From contig CANQRQ010000009.1 in assembly GCA_947626315.1 (NCBI GenBank), forward strand, positions 1 through 64,000: DNA of 64,000 bases, in the 5' to 3' direction. The notes under the pieces are model-generated. The model was not told the DNA's origin. It ran no database searches and was given only the letters and a program-made list of their open reading frames with translations. Source of the DNA: an uncultured Oscillospiraceae bacterium (GTDB taxonomy: Bacteria > Bacillota > Clostridia > Oscillospirales > Oscillospiraceae). A program made the translations under genes and the position numbers. Of this stretch, positions 1-8,934 are shown piece by piece. How positions within the stretch are numbered: position 1 is the first letter of the stretch; the number at the start of each line of letters is the position of its first letter.

Positions 1-114
1 GAGAAGGGGGAGCAGATCGCCTGCGGGGACACGGCGCTGCTCTGTGAGCTGTACCAGCAGTACCTGGACAGGGAGCTAACGCTGGCCCAGGCCCGGGAGG
101 AGTTGAAAGCGTAA
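1..114 (+). CDS. C-terminal fragment of an unidentified protein (…LCELYQQYLDRELTLAQAREELKA)
   Basis: Open frame 1 from the window edge to TAA at 112-114; followed by a terminator hairpin. Confidence 0.45.
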   Translation, partial: EKGEQIACGDTALLCELYQQYLDRELTLAQAREELKA

Positions 115-182
115 TCGCCGCCTGCCGGGCGGGAGGTATCCGTAAAGTGCCGGGCCGCATGTTGGAGTTACACCGGGTCAGA

Positions 183-227
183 AGAGCCCTGGAGAGGAAC
201 AAATTTTCCTCTTCAGGGCTCTTTTTT
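183..227 (+). terminator. Rho-independent terminator
   Basis: AGAGCCCTG…CAGGGCTCT stem followed by a T6 run. Confidence 0.8.
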
Positions 228-258
228 CCTTCGCCCGAAAGCGGAGACATCGCAGATC

Positions 259-320
259 AATATAAATTTATCGTTTATCAACAAATTTATATTGACTTTC
301 ATTTGCTCCAGTGATAGGAT
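259..320 (+). promoter_or_regulatory. Promoter with 11-bp perfect inverted repeat overlapping the -35
   Basis: AATATAAATTT (259-269) / AAATTTATATT (283-293); TTGACT (292-297)-N17-TAGGAT (315-320). Confidence 0.55.
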
Positions 321-350
321 AGGGGCGTAAGGCAACAGAGGAAAGGGGCT

Positions 351-809
351 TTGATCAGAATGCATGTGACCAAGGACATGAGTATCCGGCTGACGCTGGC
401 CTGCGTAGCCGTCTTTGCGGTGTTCCTGCTGGCGGCGGACCTGTTCGCGTTCCGGTGGATAGGCTGGTATGTGGCATGGCGCGGCATGCGGCCGGAGAGT
501 GTGCTGAAAATGACCGTGACGCTCTATGCGGCCAGCGTGTTCGGCTGGGTCTGCCTGTGGGCGCTGTGGCGGCTGCTGAAAAATATAAAGGCGGAGAGGG
601 TCTTTGACGGGGAAAATGTCCGGCTGCTCCGCGCCATCAGCTGGTGCTGCGCATTTGCGGCGCTGATCTTCTGCGTCAGCGGCGTGTATTATCCGCCGTT
701 TTTCTTTGCCGGCGCGGCGGCCGCCTTTATGATGCTGATCGTGCGCGTGGTGAAGAACGTGTTTCAGCAGGCGATCGAGATGAAATCCGAGCTGGACCTG
801 ACCATATGA
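351..809 (+). CDS. DUF2975-like membrane protein
   Basis: Four predicted TM segments, DUF2975-like layout, followed by a small XRE HTH as is usual for this family; start may be ATG at 360. Confidence 0.65.
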   Translation: MIRMHVTKDMSIRLTLACVAVFAVFLLAADLFAFRWIGWYVAWRGMRPESVLKMTVTLYAASVFGWVCLWALWRLLKNIKAERVFDGENVRLLRAISWCCAFAALIFCVSGVYYPPFFFAGAAAAFMMLIVRVVKNVFQQAIEMKSELDLTI

Positions 810-822
810 CGCGGAGGGCCTT

Positions 823-1044
823 ATGAAAATAATCGTAAATATCGACGTCATGATGGCCAAGCGCAAGATTTCGGCCGGGGAGCTTGCCGAGCGGATCGGC
901 ATCACCCCCGCAAACCTGTCCATCCTGAAAAACGGCAAGGCCAAGGCGATCCGCTTTTCCACCTTGATGGCGCTGTGCCGCGAGCTGCGCTGCCAGCCGG
1001 GGGACCTGCTGGCCTTTCAGGATGACCCGGAGGAGGAATCATAA
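823..1044 (+). CDS. Small Cro/CI-type HTH regulator (YozG-like)
   Basis: 73 aa: KISAGELAERIGITPANLSILKNGKAKAIRFSTLMALCRELRCQPGDLL. Confidence 0.85.
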   Translation: MKIIVNIDVMMAKRKISAGELAERIGITPANLSILKNGKAKAIRFSTLMALCRELRCQPGDLLAFQDDPEEES

Positions 1045-2324
1045 TGGACGAACAGAGAGAGCCTGTGTTTGAGCGGGCAGAGGGCGAAGCGTTCCGGGCC
1101 GGACCGGCAGAAGTGGCCTGCGCGCTGATCATGTACTTGACTGCCTATCTCTATGTCCGCTCGGCAGTCGCCGCCAACAGCGAATGGCTGTGCATCCCTG
1201 TGGCCGGGCTGCTGATCCTGTGCGTGGAGCTGTTCAACCGGGGGAGGAAGGCGCCGGCGGAGAGCTATGTCTGGCTGGGCTGTTTTCTCGTGTGCGTTTG
1301 CAGCCTGTCCCTCGGCCTGAGCCATGTGTGGGACGAGTTCCAGCTCAGCCTCTTTGTGCACGGCTTCTGTGTGTGGTGGGTGCTGTCCCGCAGCGGGGCG
1401 CTGCTGGAGGGGGAGAGCGGGCATCTGCTCCCGGCCGACGGCTTCAACGGTCTGATCCGGATTCCCTTCGGCAGCTTCTTTCTCCGCCTGCGCACGCTGC
1501 GCTGGGCCGTAAAAGCCAGGAAGAAAAGCGGCGGAGGACAGAAAAAGCGGTTTCTCTGGGTCCTGCTGGCGGCCCTTCTGTGCGTGGCGCTGTTTATCCA
1601 GGCGGCCAAGCTCCTCTCCGCGGCAGACAGCGATTTTGCCGTCCTCTTCGGCCGCTTTTTGTCCTGGTTCGCCTTTGAAATGGATGAAGGGATATTTGAA
1701 AACATCCTGTATATCGTTCTCAGCATTCCCGTGGGCTGCTGGCTGTATGGCCTGATCGGCGGCGCCCGGCGCCTGGACAGGGACGCCGCGGCGCGGCAGC
1801 GGCAGGGGATCAACACGTTCCTCGCGGGGATACGCAGGGTGCCCTGCGGCTTCTGGTGCGCGGCGGCCGGGGCTTTTACGGCGCTGTATGCTGCCTTCTT
1901 TTTCCTGCAGGGCTCCTATCTCTTCGGCGCGTTTACCCGGACGCTGCCGGAAGGTTTCATCGTCTCCCAGTATGCCCGCCAGGGCTTCTTTGAGCTGTGC
2001 CGCGTCATGGCGGTGAACTTCACGCTGCTCTGGCTGATGACCCGGATGGCGGATGAGAGCGCCCGGGGGAAGAAGCTATTCCGCCTGCTCTGCGTGGCGC
2101 TCCTGGCGGAGAGCATGCTCTTTGCGGTGATCGCCTTTTCCAAGATCGCTTTGTACATCTCCTGCTTTGGCTTTACGCCGAAGCGGCTCCAGAGCGTCTG
2201 GCTGGTATGTGTGCTGTTTGCCGGCTGCCTGCTGTGGACGGTCTCCCTGACGGCGGGGAAGAAGACCTTCCGCAAATGGATGGTCTTTTCCGCCGCGCTT
2301 CTGGCCGCCTTTGCCCTGTGGTGA
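1044..2324 (+). CDS. Polytopic membrane protein (DUF4153-like)
   Basis: Overlaps the HTH gene stop (ATGA-type coupling); many hydrophobic segments. Confidence 0.5.
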   Translation: MDEQREPVFERAEGEAFRAGPAEVACALIMYLTAYLYVRSAVAANSEWLCIPVAGLLILCVELFNRGRKAPAESYVWLGCFLVCVCSLSLGLSHVWDEFQLSLFVHGFCVWWVLSRSGALLEGESGHLLPADGFNGLIRIPFGSFFLRLRTLRWAVKARKKSGGGQKKRFLWVLLAALLCVALFIQAAKLLSAADSDFAVLFGRFLSWFAFEMDEGIFENILYIVLSIPVGCWLYGLIGGARRLDRDAAARQRQGINTFLAGIRRVPCGFWCAAAGAFTALYAAFFFLQGSYLFGAFTRTLPEGFIVSQYARQGFFELCRVMAVNFTLLWLMTRMADESARGKKLFRLLCVALLAESMLFAVIAFSKIALYISCFGFTPKRLQSVWLVCVLFAGCLLWTVSLTAGKKTFRKWMVFSAALLAAFALW

Positions 2325-2349
2325 AACTATAAATCGACGGCATATGAGC

Positions 2350-2559
2350 CCCGGCCATAAGCAGCCGGGACACAGACTGTAGACAAAGCTGTCGGCAGTG
2401 TATAAATATGCAGGGGGGAGAGGGCAGAGAGGGGGCGGGAGCCCCCTTTCAGCGTACAATCTTCTCTTATCCACGAGCATTTTTTGAATGCTCGTGGATA
2501 AGCTTCAAGTTGAAGACACTTTGTCTTCAACTTGAGCCCCGGCCATAAGCGGCCGGGGC
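2350..2559. repeat. Composite palindromic intergenic element, copy A
   Basis: Hairpins at 2350-2369, 2466-2502, 2505-2535 and 2536-2559 around a ~165-bp core that is nearly the reverse complement of 44931-45093. Confidence 0.85.
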
Positions 2560-2643
2560 ACAGTTTATAAATTTTACAAAAAATAAATGACAGACCTTGC
2601 CGGAATGTGTATAATAACAACGGAAACGGAGGCGCGATCCGGT

Positions 2644-3150
2644 ATGGACGGGGAAGCTTACGAAATCGAGCGGAAATTTTTGATCAGATTTCCGGATATG
2701 GAACTGCTGCGCAGCCGGGCTACCGGCTCTGAGATCGTCCAGACCTATCTGCTTTGCCCGGAAAAGGGCTGCACCGCCCGGGTCCGGAAACGGGGCTGGC
2801 CGGGCAGCTATCGCTATACCCACACGGTCAAGACCCGGATCAGCGATCTGCGGCGGCTGGAGCAGGAGCGGGAGATTTCTGAGGCGGAGTATCAGGCGCT
2901 TTTGCGGCAGGCGGATCCGGCCCTCCGGACCCTGTATAAGCAGCGCTGGTGCCTGGAATACCGGGGACAGCTGTTTGAAATTGACCTGTTTCCCTTCTGG
3001 CAGGACAGGGCTTTTATGGAAATCGAGCTGGCGGACGAGGGGCAGGAGCTGTTCCTCCCGCCGGAGATCCAGGTGATCCGGGAGGTCACCGGGGACCGGC
3101 GCTATACCAACCGGGCCCTGGCCAGGGAGATTCCCCAGGAAACAATTTGA
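2644..3150 (+). CDS. CYTH domain protein (triphosphate tunnel metalloenzyme family)
   Basis: N-terminal EIERKFLI signature; ATG at 2644 preceded by GGAGG. Confidence 0.85.
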   Translation: MDGEAYEIERKFLIRFPDMELLRSRATGSEIVQTYLLCPEKGCTARVRKRGWPGSYRYTHTVKTRISDLRRLEQEREISEAEYQALLRQADPALRTLYKQRWCLEYRGQLFEIDLFPFWQDRAFMEIELADEGQELFLPPEIQVIREVTGDRRYTNRALAREIPQETI

Positions 3151-3200
3151 GTTGGAGCTGCGTCATATACCCATATACACGGAAAGGACGGAGAGATACG

Positions 3201-4526
3201 ATGAAAAAAGGCTTTGTTTTATTGCTCACGATGGTCATGGCTTTTTCCCTGTGCGCCTGTGAGCAGGGGCTGGCCACCCTTGAAAAGCTGGACGATGTGG
3301 AGCTGCCCCCGCTGCCGGAGGTGACGGAGGAGGTCACGCCCGCCCCGGAGGAGCAGGCGCCGGAGGCCTCTGAGGCGCCCGCCGCGGAACAGCCGGCAGA
3401 CTATGAGGAGTTGGACCTGGCCAACCGGGTGTGCGTGAACATCGGCCGCACCGCCTATACCGAGTATGACCCGCAAAACGGCAGTCAGCTGATTTTGAAC
3501 TTTTCCTATGAGACGCCCCGGGTGCAGATTGAAGGCCGCCCGGAGGCCGCCCAGGCCATCAACGACTATCTGGCCATGCTGGACGAGACCTTCTATACCG
3601 GCAACGATTACGGCGCCGGCAGTTCCATGGGCTACAACATGCTGCTGGAGCTGGCCCAGGACAACTACAGCTACGCGGTCAATTCCGGCACGGAGATGAG
3701 CCTGGAGTACAGCGACACCCGCAGCGCCTCTATCGCCCGGGTGGACAGCGCGGTGCTCAGCATTCTGTATAACGAGGCCTCCTACACGGGCGGCGCCCAC
3801 GGAAACTACGGCAGCAGAGGCTATGTTTTTGACGTGGAGACCGGCGCCAGGCTGAGCCTGGAGGATCTCAGCGGGGACGCGGCGGCCCTCTCTTCCTTCC
3901 TGGTGGACTACATGGTGAACACCGTGGAGAGCGACGAGAGCTACGCCCAGCGGATCGACCTTATGGAGCTCACGGAGGGCGCCGGCTATGCGGATGTCCT
4001 CAGTCCGCTGCTCCGGGATGGCTCCTGGTATCTGAGCGGGGAGGGGCTGGTGATCTTCTCTGACCTGTATGAGATTAGCAGCTATGCCGCCGGACCTGTC
4101 AGCTTCACGATTCCCTACGCCGAGCTTGACGGCGTGCTGGACGCCAAGTGGCTGCCCCAGGACAAGCCCGGCGAGGGCCGCTTTGTGATCAGTCCCATGG
4201 ACCAGGTGGAGGACGGGACGGTGGAAATCATCGACCTGGTCTCCGACGGCCGGGAGGGCGAGAGCTTCTGCCTGCGCTGCGAGGGCACCGTGCAGGATGT
4301 GAAGATCAGCGCCGGGCAGTATACCGACGTCTTTTATGAGACCTCCGCCCTCTGGTATGCCAGCCACATGAGCGGCTGCGCCGTCCAGCTGGAGGCCCGG
4401 CTGCCGGACGGTCTGCCCGAGCTGATGATCAGCTACACCTCCGGCGGGGAACCGCACAGCGTACTGCTCACCCGGGGCGAGGACGGCGGGCCCGCCCTGG
4501 CGGAGAACGTGGAAGCGGTGGGCTGA
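3201..4526 (+). CDS. Lipoprotein with DUF4163/DUF3298 (RsiV-like) domain
   Basis: Lipobox signal MKKGFVLLLTMVMAFSLCAC; SYTGGAHGNYGSRGYVFDVETGARLSLEDL motif. Confidence 0.7.
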   Translation: MKKGFVLLLTMVMAFSLCACEQGLATLEKLDDVELPPLPEVTEEVTPAPEEQAPEASEAPAAEQPADYEELDLANRVCVNIGRTAYTEYDPQNGSQLILNFSYETPRVQIEGRPEAAQAINDYLAMLDETFYTGNDYGAGSSMGYNMLLELAQDNYSYAVNSGTEMSLEYSDTRSASIARVDSAVLSILYNEASYTGGAHGNYGSRGYVFDVETGARLSLEDLSGDAAALSSFLVDYMVNTVESDESYAQRIDLMELTEGAGYADVLSPLLRDGSWYLSGEGLVIFSDLYEISSYAAGPVSFTIPYAELDGVLDAKWLPQDKPGEGRFVISPMDQVEDGTVEIIDLVSDGREGESFCLRCEGTVQDVKISAGQYTDVFYETSALWYASHMSGCAVQLEARLPDGLPELMISYTSGGEPHSVLLTRGEDGGPALAENVEAVG

Positions 4527-4563
4527 AAACAGAGAATTATCCAAAAAAACAGGCATAAAATTG

Positions 4564-4592
4564 TTGACATTGCCAAAAGAAAATGGTATTCT
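4564..4592 (+). promoter_or_regulatory. Promoter of rplU-rpmA-obg
   Basis: TTGACA-N17-TATTCT about 80 nt upstream of rplU. Confidence 0.75.
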
Positions 4593-4673
4593 ATTAAAGC
4601 CGCATTGAAGGGGCCTTAAGTGAGGCATGCCTCCGCCCCAAGAGCGAGTCCTATAAAGAGGGAGGAAATGTTC

Positions 4674-4988
4674 ATGAAGCATGCTATCATCGTGACCGGC
4701 GGCAAGCAGTACCGCGTGGCCGAGGGTGACGTGATCTTCATCGAGAAGCTGGATGTGGCTGCGGGCGAGTCCGTCAAGTTCGACCAGGTCCTGGCTGTCA
4801 TCGATGGGGATTCTGTCAGCTTTGGCAAGCCCGTCATTGAAGGCGCTTCCGTCACCGCCAACGTGGTGAAGAACGGCAAGAGCGCCAAGGTCCGTGTCTA
4901 CAAGATGAAGCCCAAAAAGGGCTACCGGCGGACCCAGGGCCACAGGCAGCCTTACACGAAGGTCCAGATCGAGACCATCAACGCCTGA
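4674..4988 (+). CDS. rplU: 50S ribosomal protein L21
   Basis: [19 protein letters not shown]…[30 protein letters not shown]. Confidence 0.97.
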   Translation: MKHAIIVTGGKQYRVAEGDVIFIEKLDVAAGESVKFDQVLAVIDGDSVSFGKPVIEGASVTANVVKNGKSAKVRVYKMKPKKGYRRTQGHRQPYTKVQIETINA

Positions 4989-5028
4989 TTTTCCGCAACT
5001 GAATTTGACTTATGGAGGTGTAACCTGA

Positions 5029-5292
5029 ATGGCTCATAAAAAAGGTATGGGTTCTACCAAGAACGGCCGCGACAGTAAGTCCAAGCGTCTTGGCGCCAAG
5101 AGAGCGGACGGCCAGTATGTCCTGGCGGGCAACATCCTTGTCAGGCAGCGCGGAACGAAGATTCACCCGGGCACCAATGTGGGCAAGGGGAGCGACGATA
5201 CGCTGTTCGCCCTGGTGGACGGCACCGTGAAGTTCGAGCGCTACGGCAAGGACCGCAAGAAGGTTTCCGTGTACGGAGAGATCGCTCAGTAA
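5029..5292 (+). CDS. rpmA: 50S ribosomal protein L27
   Basis: [48 protein letters not shown]. Confidence 0.97.
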   Translation: MAHKKGMGSTKNGRDSKSKRLGAKRADGQYVLAGNILVRQRGTKIHPGTNVGKGSDDTLFALVDGTVKFERYGKDRKKVSVYGEIAQ

Positions 5293-5367
5293 TTTAAGAA
5301 CTCTGTTTTACTCAAATGCCGGACAAAGGTCCGGCATTTGATACTATCGAAGCGAAAGGAGGCGCGT

Positions 5368-6651
5368 ATGGCGGCGTCTTTTGTTGACAAGGCGAGAATC
5401 ACCGTCCACGCCGGAAAAGGCGGGGACGGGGCGGTGGCCTTCCACCGGGAGAAATATGTGGCCGCGGGCGGCCCCGACGGGGGCGACGGCGGCCGGGGCG
5501 GCAGCATCGTGTTCGTAGCGGATGACAATATGTCCACCCTGATGGATTTTCGCTACAAGCGCAAATATGTGGCCGGCAACGGGGCCAACGGCCAGGGCAA
5601 GCGCTGCTGCGGCAAGGACGGGGAGACGCTGTATCTCCGGGTCCCCCGGGGCACCGTGATCCGGGACACGGCCAGCGGCGCCATCATGCACGACATGTCC
5701 ACCGGCGAAAACTGGACCGCCGCCAAGGGCGGCCGGGGCGGCTGGGGCAACATGCATTTTGCCACCCCCACCCGGCAGGTGCCCCGTTTCGCCAAGCCCG
5801 GCCTGCCGGGGGAGAGCCATGATCTGACCCTGGAGCTGAAGCTGCTGGCGGATGTGGGCCTGGTGGGCTTTCCCAATGTGGGCAAGTCCACGCTCCTGTC
5901 CGTGCTGAGCAAGGCCCACCCCAAGATCGCCAATTACCATTTCACCACCCTGTTTCCCAACCTGGGCGTGGTGTATGTGGACGAGGGGCGCTCCTTTGTC
6001 ATGGCCGATATCCCCGGCATCATCGAGGGGGCTTCCGAAGGGGCCGGCCTGGGGCACGACTTTCTCCGGCATGTGGACCGCTGCCGCCTGCTGATCCATC
6101 TGGTGGACGTCTCCGGCAGCGAGGGCCGGGACCCGGTGGCGGACTATGAGGCCATCAACGAGGAGCTGCGCCGCTACAACCCGGAGCTGGCCCGGCGGCC
6201 GCAGATCGTGGCGGCCAACAAGTGCGACCTGCTGGGGGAGGGCAGGGAGAACCTGGAACGCCTGCGGGCCAGGGCGGAGGAGCAAGGCTGCCCCTTCTTT
6301 GAGCTCAGCGCCGCCGCCCACATGGGCACGGCGGAGCTTGTGAAGGAGTGCGCTCGGCAGTTGGCCAGCCTGCCGCCGGTGGCCAGCTATGAGGCGGACT
6401 ATGTGCCGCCTCCGCCGGTGATCGAGAGCGCCGAGGAGCTGAGCATCCAGCACTTTGACGATCTCTGGACCGTGGAAGGCCCCTGGCTCCAGCGCCTGGT
6501 GGCCACGGTGAACTTCTCTGACTATGAGAGCCGGATGTTCTTCGACCGGGCTCTGCGGGAATCCGGCGTCTTTGACCGCATGGAGCAGATGGGCGTCAAG
6601 GACGGGGACACGGTGAGCATCTACGACCTGATGTTTGAATATAAAGACTGA
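5368..6651 (+). CDS. obg: GTPase Obg/CgtA with OCT domain
   Basis: Gly-rich Obg fold, GFPNVGKSTLL P-loop, C-terminal OCT domain. Confidence 0.97.
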   Translation: MAASFVDKARITVHAGKGGDGAVAFHREKYVAAGGPDGGDGGRGGSIVFVADDNMSTLMDFRYKRKYVAGNGANGQGKRCCGKDGETLYLRVPRGTVIRDTASGAIMHDMSTGENWTAAKGGRGGWGNMHFATPTRQVPRFAKPGLPGESHDLTLELKLLADVGLVGFPNVGKSTLLSVLSKAHPKIANYHFTTLFPNLGVVYVDEGRSFVMADIPGIIEGASEGAGLGHDFLRHVDRCRLLIHLVDVSGSEGRDPVADYEAINEELRRYNPELARRPQIVAANKCDLLGEGRENLERLRARAEEQGCPFFELSAAAHMGTAELVKECARQLASLPPVASYEADYVPPPPVIESAEELSIQHFDDLWTVEGPWLQRLVATVNFSDYESRMFFDRALRESGVFDRMEQMGVKDGDTVSIYDLMFEYKD

Positions 6652-6666
6652 CGACAAGGATTGACA

Positions 6667-6703
6667 AAACGCCGCAGGCCATTTTAGAAGGCCTGCGGCG
6701 TTT
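6667..6703. terminator. Bidirectional terminator between convergent genes
   Basis: AAACGCCGCAGGCC…GGCCTGCGGCGTTT. Confidence 0.8.
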
Positions 6704-6732
6704 ATGCATATTGCGCCCGGCAGCTGTTTTTT

Positions 6733-8913
6733 TCAGCCGTACTGCTCCGCCAGGTAGATGCTCACCTTGGACTGGATGTTCTCCGCCGCCTGCTGGGCGC
6801 TGATGCCGCCCTGGAAGAAGGGCGTGGCCTCTCTTAAAACAAGCTCATAGAGCGTGTCGTCCACATAATCCAGGGAGTCGATCCGGTCTATCACATCCAG
6901 GGCTTTTTCCAGGCTTCCCGCGGCCGGATCGAAGGTCATTTTGTACAGCTTGTTGTCCGCCCAGCCGGTAACGCTTTTGTATTCGTTCAAGTGCTCCACC
7001 TGCCTCTCCAGCTTGGCATGAAGGGTCTCTGACAGAACTGGAAGCGAATCTATGGGAGGGTCGTTCTGAACGGAAGCGCTCAACAGATACTCAAAAAAGC
7101 TCCATACGCCCTCCTTACAGGGGCTCTGAGCCGACATCCCAAAATTGAGTGCCGGGGACAAGGCGATGCCGCTGCCTCGGGACGGAAATCCCAACTGCAC
7201 AGAGTTTCCGCTGTACGCTCCGTCGGCCCAGCATAAGGACAGGGGGATCAGTCCGCTGGTCTCTATTTGAAACATCTGTTGACCGGTAAATACCAGTCCC
7301 CAACCGTCCGACGCGTCTAAGCCGCTCTTATCGTCCGGCAGCTTTGACGCGAGATCCAGCATGGCGGGGAAGGAAGAATTGACAAAATCGCAGCTGGCGT
7401 TTTCCATATCTATGTAGCTGTCCCCCGTAAAAGCCAGCAGAGTTTCCAGGTATTCCTCTTTGGTAACTTCCGGCCCGAAGAGATTCAGGTCTGTAGAATT
7501 TGCCAGGTCAAGAAAGGTCTCTATGCTCCAGGTGTCCGGCGAGACCATACCGGAAGGACCATACATCATGGTGACCACATAGGCGGGAACAAGGCTGTAC
7601 AGAGCCCCCTTATATTCCAGCACGTCCACGACGCTGGGCGTCAGCTCCTCCAGGCTGATCGCCTCGGAGCTCTCAAACCAGGGCTTCAGGTCCTCCAGCA
7701 GGCCTTTATTGCTGAAGGACCGGGCGTTGACACAGGACAGATCGTAGATATCCGGGGTGTTGCCCGAGAGGATATCGGCGTTGAGCCGCTGGAGCCCGGG
7801 CTGAGAGCCGCCCGGTTCATCCTCCGCGCCGTAGTTGACTACCTCGATCCGGTACTCCCGGCTGAAGGAGTTGAACTGCCGGATATAATCTGACAAATAC
7901 AGATCTACCAGCCCATCCGGATCGTAGATGGCCAGCTTGAGATACTGGATCTCCTTGGCCTCCTCTCCGGCCAGGGTGTACAGGGCCGCCTGCTTGTCAG
8001 CGGTCTCAAAATACAGGTCGTCCGCCAGGTAGAGGAAGCTGCCCGTTCCGCCGCTGGCCTGTTCGTTGGCGTAGGCCGTCCGCTCCCCGGTGGTGAAGTC
8101 CAGGTCATAGACGATGCCGGCGTCTGCGTAGAACACATGACCGTCCCGGCTCCCGGCAGAGAGGCCGTAGAGCTCCATGGGGACTTCATAGCTGGCGGCC
8201 GCCTCATAGTCCGGCCCCAGCACCTGAAACTCCGTGTTCCCCGCCTGTACGACGGACAGCACCAGTTCTGAGGGGTTTTGGGTCAGCTGGCAGGACGCTC
8301 TATAGGCTCCCAGCTCCTTGAGCAGGTTCCCTTCCAGATCGTAGCACAGGATGCCGCCGGAAGTCTCGACCAGATAGCCCCCGTCCGTCACCGTCAGATC
8401 CCAGATGCCCTCCAGCCGGTCCGCCAGAAAGCCCATCGGGGCAACGGATTTTATTTCCCCGCCCTGGAACCGGTCCAGCATCGGGTTCCCGTCAATATCC
8501 GTGAACAGGACATAGGCGCTTCCGTCCGTGCCGCTGCCGATCGTGACGACCCGGCCCGGCTGAAGTTCCTCCGCTTTTGTCACCGTCCCGTTGGCGCCGA
8601 GAAAGTAGAAGCAGGGCTCTCCGCCCTGGGCATCCAGCGGGTCGCCGGTCCGGGCGTAGAGGAACACCTCGTTCCCCGCCTTCACTGCCTTGCGCACGGT
8701 GGCGCCGGCGTCCGGCAGCTCCACCGGCTGGGCCCAGAACAGCCGGGCTCCGCCGTTTCCGGTCAGGTCGCTGCCTACGATCTGGCCGCCGGTATAGGCA
8801 GGCTGCTCCGGTTCGGCGCCGTCCTGCCCTTTGGCGCTGTTCTTTCCCTTGCCGCAGGCTGTCAGGGACAGGGCCAGGCAGAGAATCAAAAATACTGAAA
8901 TGAATTTTTTCAT
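6733..8913 (-). CDS. Lipoprotein: propeller-like N-terminal half plus extracellular solute-binding (type 1) domain
   Basis: Lipobox LALSLTACG; ILSGNTPDIYDLS…GLLEDLKPWFE SBP motif; paralogous to 45198-47366. Confidence 0.75.
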   Translation of the reverse strand: MKKFISVFLILCLALSLTACGKGKNSAKGQDGAEPEQPAYTGGQIVGSDLTGNGGARLFWAQPVELPDAGATVRKAVKAGNEVFLYARTGDPLDAQGGEPCFYFLGANGTVTKAEELQPGRVVTIGSGTDGSAYVLFTDIDGNPMLDRFQGGEIKSVAPMGFLADRLEGIWDLTVTDGGYLVETSGGILCYDLEGNLLKELGAYRASCQLTQNPSELVLSVVQAGNTEFQVLGPDYEAAASYEVPMELYGLSAGSRDGHVFYADAGIVYDLDFTTGERTAYANEQASGGTGSFLYLADDLYFETADKQAALYTLAGEEAKEIQYLKLAIYDPDGLVDLYLSDYIRQFNSFSREYRIEVVNYGAEDEPGGSQPGLQRLNADILSGNTPDIYDLSCVNARSFSNKGLLEDLKPWFESSEAISLEELTPSVVDVLEYKGALYSLVPAYVVTMMYGPSGMVSPDTWSIETFLDLANSTDLNLFGPEVTKEEYLETLLAFTGDSYIDMENASCDFVNSSFPAMLDLASKLPDDKSGLDASDGWGLVFTGQQMFQIETSGLIPLSLCWADGAYSGNSVQLGFPSRGSGIALSPALNFGMSAQSPCKEGVWSFFEYLLSASVQNDPPIDSLPVLSETLHAKLERQVEHLNEYKSVTGWADNKLYKMTFDPAAGSLEKALDVIDRIDSLDYVDDTLYELVLREATPFFQGGISAQQAAENIQSKVSIYLAEQYG

Positions 8914-8934
8914 GCTTGCCTCCTGGAAATATGC

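Noticed and set aside
4593-4668. L21 leader ribosomal-protein RNA motif
   Set aside because: Position is right, but I could not confirm the consensus structure by eye; a covariance-model scan of 4593-4673 would decide.
5313-5340. CAAATGCCGGACAAAGGTCCGGCATTTG hairpin considered as rpmA terminator
   Set aside because: Perfect stem but no T run and obg follows at once; it may be a processing or attenuation hairpin, so not called as terminator.
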